DNA of 57,694 bases from NP936 sp002726085 (GTDB taxonomy: Bacteria; Acidobacteriota; Vicinamibacteria; Vicinamibacterales; UBA8438), in NCBI GenBank assembly GCA_036012905.1, contig DASCQF010000195.1, forward strand, positions 1 through 57,694, in the 5' to 3' direction. The notes under the pieces are model-generated. The model was given only the letters and a program-made list of their open reading frames with translations. It did not search any database and was not told the DNA's origin. Each line of letters starts with the position of its first letter. Position 1 is the first letter of the stretch. This document shows positions 1-8,020 of the stretch, one piece after another. Both the position numbers and the translations under genes were made by a program.

Positions 1-583
1 GCGTCCACCAGTGACTTGGAAAACCGCACAGACCGCGGTTTCCCACAGCGACCACAGCCATCATCGCTCTCTACCCATCACGAAAGGCGATACCATCACC
101 CGGCGTAGTCAACCTGTCCACCGAAACGGATCAGGCCCAGACCCGGCATTGTGATCAGTAGCCGGTCCGCTCTGTCGTAACATGCGGTTTCATCTGTTCC
201 GCGCCTAGTTGCCACGGACAATACCTTCCCCACCCGCTATAGATAGGAACACGGCTGCCCCCTGAAATATTCCGCTGGTCACAGTATACGCGGCTGACCG
301 TCAGATGGCCTCTGCGGCGCTCGCCTGTCGACGCCCAGCAGCTGTCCTCTATGGGGGTCGATGCTTCGCTCGATGTGGACAGCCAGTGGAGCAGGTAACA
401 CCGCTCAACCGGTCAGATGGACTCGGCCACCGGACGGCGCGCGGCACGTGTCTTGCTCTCTGGCGGCGAAGCGTCTGGCGAACGGGATCCACAGCATTGC
501 GACCCCCGTCATAGCTACAGTAAGATGGCCACGTTTCTCGTCAGCTGCCGTCGACACGCCGCTGGCCGTTCAAGAGGTGAATC
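1..583. other. Left-edge region with no recognisable gene
   Basis: All reading frames are interrupted and none of the short open stretches resembles a family I recognise. The only clear signal is at the right end: an AGAGGTG Shine-Dalgarno a few bases before the ATG at 584. A promoter for that gene probably lies in the preceding few hundred bases, but I could not find a convincing -35/-10 pair. A fragment of a gene cut by the window edge cannot be excluded. Confidence 0.5.
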
Positions 584-3500
584 ATGAGCCGCACCCATCG
601 CGGACGGGCTGTCCACGGCCGGTGGGCCATTGCCGGTCTGGTCGGTCTACTGGCGTTCGCCTGGACCGCCGAATCGACGGCCCAGACGAATCAGTTCAAC
701 CCGTATTTCGGAAAGAACCGTGTCAAATACGACGATCCTGATTGGCACATCTACGACACGGACCACTTCGAAATTTACTACTACCCTGAGCTAGAGGAGC
801 ACCTGGGTCGAATGGCATCCTATGCCGAGAGCGCCTACGCCCAGATCAGTGCCGACCTGACCCACGACCTGGCCAGCCGAGTCTTGCTGGTCATATACAA
901 GACCCACAGCGAGTTCGAGCAGCAGAACATCATCCCCGGCGCGAGCCAGGAGGGTATCGGGGCGTTTGCCGAGCCGTTTCGCCTTCGCATCGCCATGCCG
1001 ATTGACGAGCCGCCAGACCAGCTGTATCGGCTGATCATGCACGAACTGACGCATCAGTTCGCCTTCGACATCATTCCGCGGTCGGTCATCCGCCGGGGCA
1101 TTCCGCTCTGGGTCGACGAGGGTCTCGCCGACTACATCGGGGGCGTCTGGCGCCCACTCGACCTCATGGCGGTCCGCGACGCGGCGCTCTCGGACACGTT
1201 GCCTGAGATGAGCAATTTCCAGGGCCAGGTGTTCGCGAACCCTCGGCTGGTCTACAACCTGGGGCACGCGGCGTTCGAATTCATCGAGGAGCGGTGGGGC
1301 AAGGAAGGTGTTCGCCAGTTCCTGTTCTCCCTCCGCAAGACCGTCATCGGTGGCGGCGGTGACATCTACGACGACGCGTTCGACATCTCGGCCGAGGAGT
1401 TTGACGCGGAGTTCGAAAGCTATATCGGCGACCGGTTCCAGGCGTTTCGCGACAAGGAACGACCCGACGACTACGGCCGCGACCTCGCACCAGACCCGCT
1501 CGAATCCAGATACGTTTCGGTCATTTCGATCGAACCGTCGCCATCGGGCGACCTGATTGCGGCCTATGCTGGCAATCGGAAGGACCTCGAGTACGACATC
1601 GTGCTGCTCTCATCCGAGACGGGCGAAGTGGTCAGCAATCTGACGGAGGGGTTCGACCAGGATCTGGGATTCGAGTCGCTCGCAATTCCCGGCATTCGGT
1701 GGAACCAGGTCCCGTGGATGTCCTGGTCGGGGGTGAACGACCAGCTGGCCTATTTCGTCCGCAAGGGGAAATACCGATCGCTGGTGCTCCAGAACGTCGT
1801 GACCCGCGATATCGAGGAGTTCATCGACCTGAGCCGGGTCGACGAACCGGAATCGCCGGACATCTCCCCCAACGGACGGATGGTCGCGTTTTCGGCGCTG
1901 AGCAACGCAATCGGCGACATCTATCTTCTTGACCTAGCGACAGAAGAGCTGACAAACCTGACCGAGGACGAGTTCGCCGACTACGCGCCGACGTTCTCAC
2001 CGGATGGGTCCTATCTCGTCTATCTTGCGCGGGTCAGCGGAAACAACAAGCTGTTCAAGCTGGACCTCGAGACGAGGGAAAAGACCCAGCTCACTTTCGG
2101 CACATTCAGCGAAGCGGCGGTCCAGTTTCTCGACGACCGCACGCTGGTATTCTCCTCGACCGCCACCGACCCGCTGGCACCGATCGACCTCGACGTCGCT
2201 GCCAACGGCGACATCTTCAACATCTGGACACTCGACCTGAACAATGGCGAGCTCAGGCAGTTCACCGACACCGCGACCGGCAATGTCACGCCGATCGTCC
2301 TGCGGGGAACGGGAGAGCCGGGAGAAGATGGCGAGACCCGAATCGGTTTCGTGACCTATTTCAAGGGCGAATACGGCGTGCACACGATTGTGCGGGAGGA
2401 GCCGCTCTACACGGCGTCGACGAGCGATTTCGGCACGCCGGGCCCCAACATCGATTTCCAGGCGCCATTGACCCACAACGTGATCGCCGCCAATTCGAGA
2501 CGGAAGGGGCGTTTCGAGAAGATGTTCCTCGACGGCGCCCCCCCGATCAACATCGGCGTGACCAACAGCGGGGATCTACTGGGCGGCACCGCCATCTCGT
2601 TCACCGACGTGCTCGGCGACCAGAACTTCAGTCTGTACGCCTACTCGATTTCGCAGTACCGGACGCTCTCGGGCTCCTACGTCAACCTGAGCGGACGGAT
2701 GCAATTCGCCCTGCAGGGCTTCTCGCAGGAGTCGTTCTTCTTCGGCAACCAGGGGTTCTTCTCGCCGTCGCTCGCGTTTCTGGACCGCGACAACGCCATC
2801 GCGGTGCAAACCGTGCGTGGCGGCACCGCCATCGGGATCTACCCGCTCGACCGCTTCAGACGGCTCGAGTTCTCGGGCGGCATCTTCCACTACAACGAGC
2901 GGTTCGACAACCCGACCCTCGAGGCCCAGGCCAACCAGTTCCAGGTGCAGCAGTTCGGCTCAGCCGACCTGTTTCGGAACGGGGCCTCGATGCCCATGTC
3001 CGTGAATTTCGTTCAGGAAACGACGGTGTTCAGAGAGTTCGGGCCAATCGCCGGCAATACGATGCGATTCGGGTTCCAGTATTCGCCGTCGATCGGCACG
3101 AGGTTTCTCGGCAAACAGACGGTCGATGCCGACGCCCGCTATTATCTGCGTCTTGGCGAGACGGGTCTGCTGGCGCTGCGGGGCCGCGCCTTCATGAGCT
3201 TTGGGGACTTCCCCGACTTCCTCTACTTCGGCGGAAATTCGGAAATGCGCGGCTACGAATTTCTGGAGTTCATCGGCCACGACGCGGGCTTCGTCAACGC
3301 CGAGCTCCGGTTCCCGCTCATCGAAGCGATGCTCACGCCGATCGGTGTGCTCGGCGGCATTCGCGGCACGTTCTTCTTCAACATAGGCGGCGCGAGCCTG
3401 AAGAATCAGCCGTTCAAGCTGTTCTCCAGCAGCGCGAACACCATCACGCCGACGGTCGGCTTCGGACAGAACCCACAGACCGGTCAGTTCTTCGAGATAT

Positions 3501-3721
3501 TCGGCGACCCGACCACTGTCTCCGGCTTCCGGCTGGTGGATGGTCGCGCCTCGTACGGTATCGGCCTGGAAACGTTCGTCATCGGCTTTCCCATCCACTT
3601 CGACTGGTCGTACCGGACGCTCTTCAACGAGGCGTGGGAAGACGTGGTCTTTGCGACCCAGGGTGGCAGCGCAGCCTTCCGGGACCCGAAATTCGACTTC
3701 TGGATCGGCTTTGACTTCTAA
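584..3721 (+). CDS. Exported gluzincin-like metalloprotease with TolB-type propeller and C-terminal outer-membrane barrel
   Basis: 1045 residues in three parts. A signal peptide covers about residues 1-34 (hydrophobic core AIAGLVGLLAFAW, then STAQT). A metallopeptidase domain follows with HELTH at 153-157 and a downstream WVDEGLADY segment that supplies a plausible third zinc-ligand Glu, as in the peptidase MA clan. The middle (about 300-580) has PD40/WD40-like blades such as APTFSPDGSYLVYLA. The last 380 residues resemble a BamA/Omp85-type beta-barrel and end in Phe (WIGFDF), the usual outer-membrane insertion signal. The likely location is the outer membrane with the protease and propeller in the periplasm. 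The start is the ATG after AGAGGTG. The substrate is unknown. I am confident of the domain order, less so of activity. Confidence 0.85.
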   Translation: MSRTHRGRAVHGRWAIAGLVGLLAFAWTAESTAQTNQFNPYFGKNRVKYDDPDWHIYDTDHFEIYYYPELEEHLGRMASYAESAYAQISADLTHDLASRVLLVIYKTHSEFEQQNIIPGASQEGIGAFAEPFRLRIAMPIDEPPDQLYRLIMHELTHQFAFDIIPRSVIRRGIPLWVDEGLADYIGGVWRPLDLMAVRDAALSDTLPEMSNFQGQVFANPRLVYNLGHAAFEFIEERWGKEGVRQFLFSLRKTVIGGGGDIYDDAFDISAEEFDAEFESYIGDRFQAFRDKERPDDYGRDLAPDPLESRYVSVISIEPSPSGDLIAAYAGNRKDLEYDIVLLSSETGEVVSNLTEGFDQDLGFESLAIPGIRWNQVPWMSWSGVNDQLAYFVRKGKYRSLVLQNVVTRDIEEFIDLSRVDEPESPDISPNGRMVAFSALSNAIGDIYLLDLATEELTNLTEDEFADYAPTFSPDGSYLVYLARVSGNNKLFKLDLETREKTQLTFGTFSEAAVQFLDDRTLVFSSTATDPLAPIDLDVAANGDIFNIWTLDLNNGELRQFTDTATGNVTPIVLRGTGEPGEDGETRIGFVTYFKGEYGVHTIVREEPLYTASTSDFGTPGPNIDFQAPLTHNVIAANSRRKGRFEKMFLDGAPPINIGVTNSGDLLGGTAISFTDVLGDQNFSLYAYSISQYRTLSGSYVNLSGRMQFALQGFSQESFFFGNQGFFSPSLAFLDRDNAIAVQTVRGGTAIGIYPLDRFRRLEFSGGIFHYNERFDNPTLEAQANQFQVQQFGSADLFRNGASMPMSVNFVQETTVFREFGPIAGNTMRFGFQYSPSIGTRFLGKQTVDADARYYLRLGETGLLALRGRAFMSFGDFPDFLYFGGNSEMRGYEFLEFIGHDAGFVNAELRFPLIEAMLTPIGVLGGIRGTFFFNIGGASLKNQPFKLFSSSANTITPTVGFGQNPQTGQFFEIFGDPTTVSGFRLVDGRASYGIGLETFVIGFPIHFDWSYRTLFNEAWEDVVFATQGGSAAFRDPKFDFWIGFDF

Positions 3722-3992
3722 CTCTCACCATGACGGCGGCCTGCAAGCGCCGCAGCAACGGGCTTCCTGCTCGAAGGTCGTGGCGCTGCTGGCCGACTAT
3801 CTCGAAGAGCAGCTCCCGCCCGCGCGCCACGCCGAGCTGACACGCCACCTCGAGACCTGCAGCAGCTGTCTGGCGCAGCTGAAGACCTACCGGTCGACCG
3901 TGTCCCTGCTCCGCTCGCTTCGGGAAGAAGACCTCCCCTCGGATCTGCGCCTCATGCTCAGCACGTTCCTCAACGAGCACGCTGTGCACTGA
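3711..3992 (+). CDS. Small zinc-finger (zf-HC2, anti-sigma type) protein
   Basis: A short protein whose recognisable part runs CSKVVALLADYLEEQLP, then HAELTRHLETCSSC. This is the Cys...His-x3-Cys-x2-Cys pattern of the zf-HC2 domain of anti-sigma factors. There is no membrane segment and no sigma-factor gene beside it, so it may be a soluble regulator or an accessory to the preceding gene. The start is uncertain. The ATG at 3730 is in another frame; the in-frame candidates are a TTG at 3711, overlapping the stop of the upstream gene, or a GTG near 3662. I chose the TTG because it gives translational coupling and keeps the first Cys. The tail is rich in Leu and may be helical. Confidence 0.55.
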   Translation: MTSNSHHDGGLQAPQQRASCSKVVALLADYLEEQLPPARHAELTRHLETCSSCLAQLKTYRSTVSLLRSLREEDLPSDLRLMLSTFLNEHAVH

Positions 3993-4012
3993 GCGCGCGG
4001 CGGAAGACTCTT

Positions 4013-4031
4013 CGCCCGTGGGCGGCCTTTT
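4013..4031 (+). terminator. Possible intrinsic terminator between convergent genes
   Basis: CGCCC and GGGCG arms (4013-4017 and 4020-4024) form a compact hairpin followed by GCCTTTT. The U-run is short, so this is a weak candidate. It sits between the end of the zinc-finger gene and the convergent TPR/aspartic-protease gene. Confidence 0.35.
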
Positions 4032-5535
4032 AGAGTTCTTTCAGTTTCATCACGCTCCGGTTCAGATCGAGCGTGACGCGGTAGTCACTGAGGAAGGTGT
4101 GCCCGACGATGCCACCGATGTGGAACCCGAGCAACGCGCTCGGCAGATGCAGGTTCAGCACCACCACCGAGAAGTTCGGAAACTGGAGCTGGTTGAACGC
4201 CAGGTTGACGCCCGGCCGCAAGTACGCATCTTCGTCCCAGCCGGAGGTGCCATAGACCTTGAGCGGCACCTGGCGCACGGTCAGCGGCGGGAGCACGCTG
4301 TCGGTGCCACGGCTGATCGAGATGACCTCACCGCCTGTGTCAACGACGAAGCTCCGCGGGTGCACGCCATTGATGACACCGCGAACGACGGTAAGACGAT
4401 GCTGCCGAAGCGGCAACACGATGTCGGCCGACTCGTCTGGCAGATCTTCGCCAATGATCAGCTGCTTCTGCCCATAATCGATCGTCACCGACAATCCGAG
4501 CGCAAGCGGTGAGAAGCCTTCCGCCTCTGGCGTGGGCAAGCCCCCGAGCGGCGGACTCTTGATCAAGGCCGGCAGGTTCGTGACCTCGAGGGTTCCGATC
4601 TGCAAGGACTGAATTCGACCCGCCTGCAACCCGCGCAGCCCCACCTCGCCGACACCAGCGCTCAAGGTGTTGGTCAACGGCTGGACGCCGAGCCGCTGGG
4701 CGACCGGCTGCGACAGCACCGTCTGCTCGGCTCCGGTGTCCATCACGAAATCCACGGCCTCACGACCGTTCACACGCCCGCGCACGATCACCTTGTCGCG
4801 GACCAATCGGAACGGTATCGTGTGCAGCCGCCCCGGTTCCGCGAGCTGCACCGCCGGTTGGTCACCGAACGATTGCAGGAACCTGACCTCGGAACGCGCC
4901 CAGTCCGCTTTCTCGCTGGTCGCCCGGACCGGGAGCAAACTCACGTACCGCTCGTAGGCGGCTGCCGCCTCGGGAAACCGGTGCATCCGCTGGTAGATGG
5001 ACCCGAGCGTGTGGTGGAAGACGGCGGCGTCCGACGAAACCGCGAGGGCGGCCTGGACCCAGTCGAGCGCTTCCTCGTACTGCTGTTGCGTCGCCAGACT
5101 CCGGGCCAACCCGTGGCGCGCACCGGCCGATTCGGGGTCGATCGCCAGCACATCTCGATAGACCTGTTCCGCCTCGTCGAACAACCCGGCAGACCATAGC
5201 GCATCGCCGTTGAGAGCCAGCGCCTCTGGATCGCGTGGGGCCAATCCGCGCAGATACCCCGCCTCTTCGTAGGCCCGTGTGAACTCGGCAACCTGCAGCA
5301 GCGACTGGAGCATGCCGGTAGAGGCACGGACGAGCTGCTCCTGGGTAGCCCCGGCCTTCGCCTGGTCGTAGATGGGAATCGCTTCCCAGTAGCGCTGGTC
5401 GCCACGGAGGAGGTCCGCCAGTTGGAGACGAGTTTCGCTCCGCGTCGTGGCTGGCGTCGACTGGGCGCCGATGACAATCGGTAGGGCTGTCGCCCCTGCC
5501 ATGACGAGAACGAGCGTACGCGCTACGAGTCTCAT
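4030..5535 (-). CDS. Exported TPR protein with two retropepsin-like aspartic protease domains
   Basis: 501 residues. A signal peptide is visible at the N terminus (hydrophobic stretch TLVLVMAGATALPIVIGAQ). Residues 35-215 hold TPR-like helices, for example LALNGDALWSAGLFDEAEQ. Two aspartyl-protease segments follow: FVMDTGAEQT (Asp266-Thr-Gly) and FVVDTGGEVI (Asp399-Thr-Gly). Retropepsins normally work as dimers with one DTG each, so a single chain carrying both could form an intramolecular active site. It is likely periplasmic. The start is the ATG at 5535, with an AGGTCGC-like ribosome-binding region. A candidate promoter and palindromic operator lie about 150 bp upstream. The substrate is unknown; the TPR part may recruit it. 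Confidence 0.85.
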   Translation of the reverse strand: MRLVARTLVLVMAGATALPIVIGAQSTPATTRSETRLQLADLLRGDQRYWEAIPIYDQAKAGATQEQLVRASTGMLQSLLQVAEFTRAYEEAGYLRGLAPRDPEALALNGDALWSAGLFDEAEQVYRDVLAIDPESAGARHGLARSLATQQQYEEALDWVQAALAVSSDAAVFHHTLGSIYQRMHRFPEAAAAYERYVSLLPVRATSEKADWARSEVRFLQSFGDQPAVQLAEPGRLHTIPFRLVRDKVIVRGRVNGREAVDFVMDTGAEQTVLSQPVAQRLGVQPLTNTLSAGVGEVGLRGLQAGRIQSLQIGTLEVTNLPALIKSPPLGGLPTPEAEGFSPLALGLSVTIDYGQKQLIIGEDLPDESADIVLPLRQHRLTVVRGVINGVHPRSFVVDTGGEVISISRGTDSVLPPLTVRQVPLKVYGTSGWDEDAYLRPGVNLAFNQLQFPNFSVVVLNLHLPSALLGFHIGGIVGHTFLSDYRVTLDLNRSVMKLKEL

Positions 5536-5683
5536 GCGACCTCCAGGGGGATGCGCAACGGGGAAACCGACACGGCGCCACTATGACCGAAACCTAGGGG
5601 CAGGGCAAGTCGGTTCGGCGCGCTCAACAGCGCCTCTCCGACCATCAGACGCGTGGCGCGCGCGACCCGATCCTTCCGTTCCC

Positions 5684-5712
5684 TGATAATTGTGAAAAAG
5701 TTCACAGATCAA
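5684..5712 (-). promoter_or_regulatory. Candidate promoter with CRP/FNR-type palindrome in its spacer
   Basis: On the minus strand TTGATC (5712-5707) and TTATCA (5689-5684) are spaced 17 bp apart. The spacer is filled by TGTGAACTTTTTCACA (5706-5691), which matches the TGTGA-N6-TCACA pattern recognised by CRP/FNR-family regulators. A site placed between -35 and -10 would be expected to repress. It lies upstream of the TPR/aspartic-protease gene and downstream of nuoI. Based on sequence alone. Confidence 0.4.
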
Positions 5713-5753
5713 CCGTCGCTGTACGTCCGATAGCCGGAGGCGAGGCAGAAAAA

Positions 5754-6224
5754 CTACCGGGTGTACTGCTCAATCGCAACACCGTCGTACATGTCGTCGA
5801 CACGCAGGATCTGCTTCTGACGGTCGTAGCTACCGAGCTCGTAGTCTTCACTCATGATCAGCGCCTTCACCGGCTTGGTCGGACACACCTCTGAGCACAG
5901 ACCACAAAAGCTGCAGCGGGAGAGATTGAAATCGAAGTAGTCCAGGATCTTGATCTTGTGACCGGGCTCGCGATGGCCTCCTAGCAAGATCAACTCGTCC
6001 GGACAGGCCTTGGCGCACTGGTCACATACGATGCAGGTCTGCGCGCCGGTCTCCGGCTCGACCTGCAGCCTGAGCACACCGCGAAAACGGGGGGCCACCG
6101 GCCGGCGCTCGGCCGGATACTGAAAGGTGAACGCGGGCTGCGGCGTGTACTTCAGCGTCACCAGCAGGCCTTTGATCAGATCGACCAGAAAGACCATCCG
6201 GAACAACTTCGTCAACCGTTGCAC
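5754..6224 (-). CDS. nuoI: NADH-quinone oxidoreductase subunit I-type iron-sulfur protein
   Basis: Carries two [4Fe-4S] motifs, CIVCDQCAKACP and CSFCGLCSEVCP, spaced as in NuoI, the subunit that carries electrons through clusters N6a and N6b to NuoB. The N terminus has the short amphipathic segment VFLVDLIKGLLVTLKY typical of NuoI. I start it at the GTG at 6224, just after the nuoB stop and preceded by a G-rich SD-like stretch; a TTG at 6245 would overlap nuoB by 17 bp. About 156 residues, a normal length. It is the last gene of a ferredoxin-nuoB-nuoI cluster with no other complex I genes in the window. Confidence 0.88.
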   Translation of the reverse strand: MQRLTKLFRMVFLVDLIKGLLVTLKYTPQPAFTFQYPAERRPVAPRFRGVLRLQVEPETGAQTCIVCDQCAKACPDELILLGGHREPGHKIKILDYFDFNLSRCSFCGLCSEVCPTKPVKALIMSEDYELGSYDRQKQILRVDDMYDGVAIEQYTR

Positions 6225-6228
6225 GACA

Positions 6229-6765
6229 CTACCCCCGGTCCTCAACGATCGTCGGCTCGGTCTCTCCGACCTTGATCACCCGTTCCTTGCGGAACACGGT
6301 CCCCTCCTTGCCGATCTTGTCCTGTAGACGCATCAACCCGTACAGCAGCGCCTCCGGACGAGGCGGACATCCGGACACGTAGACGTCAACCGGCACCACC
6401 TTGTCCACGCCCTGCAGGACCGCGTAGGTCGGGAACGGACCACCCGCGTTGGAACAGCTCCCCATCGAGATGACCCACTTTGGCTCCGGCATTTGATCGT
6501 AGAGCCGCCTGAGCACCGGGGCCATCTTCTTGGTGACGGTGCCGGCAACGATCATCAGGTCCGCCTGACGGGGCGAGGCGCGGAAGACCTCGGCACCGAA
6601 GCGTGCGATGTCGAATCGTGAGGCCGACGTGGCCATCATCTCGATGGCGCAACAGGCCAGCCCGAACCCCATCGGCCACAGCGAGGACCGGCGCGCCCAG
6701 TTGAGCACCTGGTCCAGATTGGTCGTGATGAAGTTGTCTTCGAACCGATGGTCGATCAAACCCAT
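6229..6765 (-). CDS. nuoB: NADH-quinone oxidoreductase subunit B (cluster N2 subunit)
   Basis: 178 residues with the full NuoB signature: GLACCAIEMMA (paired cysteines), MGSCSNAGGPFPTY and VSGCPPRPEALLYGL. These supply the four ligands of cluster N2, which passes electrons to quinone. ATG start at 6765. It is preceded 15 bp upstream by a ferredoxin gene and followed within a few bases by nuoI, so the three are probably co-transcribed. Nothing in the sequence suggests loss of function. The missing nuoA, C, D and H-N subunits must be encoded elsewhere, or this pair serves another NuoB/NuoI-containing complex. Confidence 0.92.
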   Translation of the reverse strand: MGLIDHRFEDNFITTNLDQVLNWARRSSLWPMGFGLACCAIEMMATSASRFDIARFGAEVFRASPRQADLMIVAGTVTKKMAPVLRRLYDQMPEPKWVISMGSCSNAGGPFPTYAVLQGVDKVVPVDVYVSGCPPRPEALLYGLMRLQDKIGKEGTVFRKERVIKVGETEPTIVEDRG

Positions 6766-6780
6766 GGGACGGTGACTCGC

Positions 6781-7044
6781 CTACTTACCTTCGAACCAAA
6801 CAGCGTTGGTATCGATGAAGGCCTGCCACTGATCTGGCACCTCGTCGTTGGCGAAGATCGCCTCGACCGGACACGCCGGCACACACGCGCCGCAGTCGAT
6901 GCACTCGTCCGGGTGGATGTAAAGCATCGTTTCGGCTTCGAACTCTTCCTCGTCCTTCCGCGGGTGGATGCAGTCCACCGGGCACACATCCACGCAGGCT
7001 GTGTCTTTGGTCCCGACACACGGTTCACAAATGCTGTACGCCAT
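6781..7044 (-). CDS. Dicluster ferredoxin (4Fe-4S/7Fe type)
   Basis: 87 residues with two cluster motifs. The first is CEPCVGTKDTACVDVCPVDC, whose enlarged spacing between the second and third Cys is typical of the clostridial/7Fe-type ferredoxin subgroup. The second is CIDCGACVPACPVEAI, a standard [4Fe-4S] motif. It is cytosolic, with no signal or membrane segment. The start is the ATG at 7044, with GGAGGAG five bases upstream; the TTG just before it is unlikely. It is first in a probable operon with nuoB and nuoI, suggesting it feeds or drains electrons there. Confidence 0.9.
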   Translation of the reverse strand: MAYSICEPCVGTKDTACVDVCPVDCIHPRKDEEEFEAETMLYIHPDECIDCGACVPACPVEAIFANDEVPDQWQAFIDTNAVWFEGK

Positions 7045-7239
7045 CAAACTCCTCCGTCTCGTTCACCCGGCCGCCGCACCAGCAACGGCCGCTGAGAATC
7101 CACATCACTCCGAATTCGTCCCAGAAGGTGAGACGCTGGTCCCAATTTGGCCGCAGAAAGAATACCGCGGTGGGGGGACGCCGTTCAAGTGGAGCACGCC
7201 GGAGCCCCAAGTGCGAACACTGCGGTCATCCACCTCTCG

Positions 7240-7968
7240 TCACGACGCCGTGTCCCCCGGCCGAAGCTCGAGCACCCTGACTCCCTTGGGCTCGACCAGG
7301 GCACGCAACTGATCCGGTGTCCCGGTGAGCTGCGGGAAAGTGCCATAGTGCATCGGGACGACCTGTCGCACGCCGAGCATCTCGCAGGCGCGCGCAGCTG
7401 CAGTCGCACCCATGGTGAAACGATCTCCGATCGGCAGGAACGCGATGTCGGGGGCATGCATCTCGCCGATGAGCCGCATATCGCCAAACAACGCCGTGTC
7501 CCCCGCCAGATAGACCGTCAGTCCGTTTTCGAGCCGCAGCACGAAGCCTGCCGGCTCCCCGAGATAGACCGAGGGATTCTCCTCGGCCCAACCGGCGCTG
7601 TGGTCCGCATGCACCATGGTGATCGTAATCCCGTCGACCGTGAGCGTTCCGCCCTTGTTCATCGGGTGCACCCGCCGGATGCCCTTGGTCTCGAGCCATC
7701 GGCAAATCTCGACGATGGCCACCACCGCGGCGCCGGTCTGTCTCGCCACAGGCAGGAGGTCTGCGATGTGATCGTTGTGCCCGTGCGTGACCAGCACGAG
7801 GTCGGCCCGGCGAATCTGCCGCCATTCGTCCGGACAAGCGGGATTCGTGGTCAGCCACGGGTCGATGACCAGCTCGACACCTCCCGGCGTGCGGAGCACG
7901 AAAGTGGCGTGTCCGAGCCACGTAATCGCCAGCGCGCCATTCGAGGGTCCCGGCATGAGTCGCGGCAT
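7240..7968 (-). CDS. Metal-dependent hydrolase, metallo-beta-lactamase fold (UPF0173/YtkL-like)
   Basis: About 242 residues. The N terminus begins ITWLGHATFVLRTPGG and is followed by LVTHGHNDHIADLL, the HxHxDH zinc motif of the metallo-beta-lactamase superfamily. Later His/Asp positions (VHADHSAGW, LAGDTALFGDMRLIG and PMHYGTFPQLTGTP) match the UPF0173 group of putative hydrolases. It is cytosolic and of unknown substrate. I start at the ATG at 7968 (an alternative is 7956); longer starts would run into the divergent lipA gene at 8021. The two genes share a short intergenic region that should hold both promoters. Confidence 0.85.
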   Translation of the reverse strand: MPRLMPGPSNGALAITWLGHATFVLRTPGGVELVIDPWLTTNPACPDEWRQIRRADLVLVTHGHNDHIADLLPVARQTGAAVVAIVEICRWLETKGIRRVHPMNKGGTLTVDGITITMVHADHSAGWAEENPSVYLGEPAGFVLRLENGLTVYLAGDTALFGDMRLIGEMHAPDIAFLPIGDRFTMGATAAARACEMLGVRQVVPMHYGTFPQLTGTPDQLRALVEPKGVRVLELRPGDTAS

Positions 7969-8020
7969 TCTACCCCGGCTGGATTGCACCAGCGGCGGGC
8001 GAGACGCTAACATCGCCGGC

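Noticed and set aside
5754..7044. Complete complex I operon
   Set aside because: Only nuoB, nuoI and a ferredoxin are present; flanking genes are unrelated.
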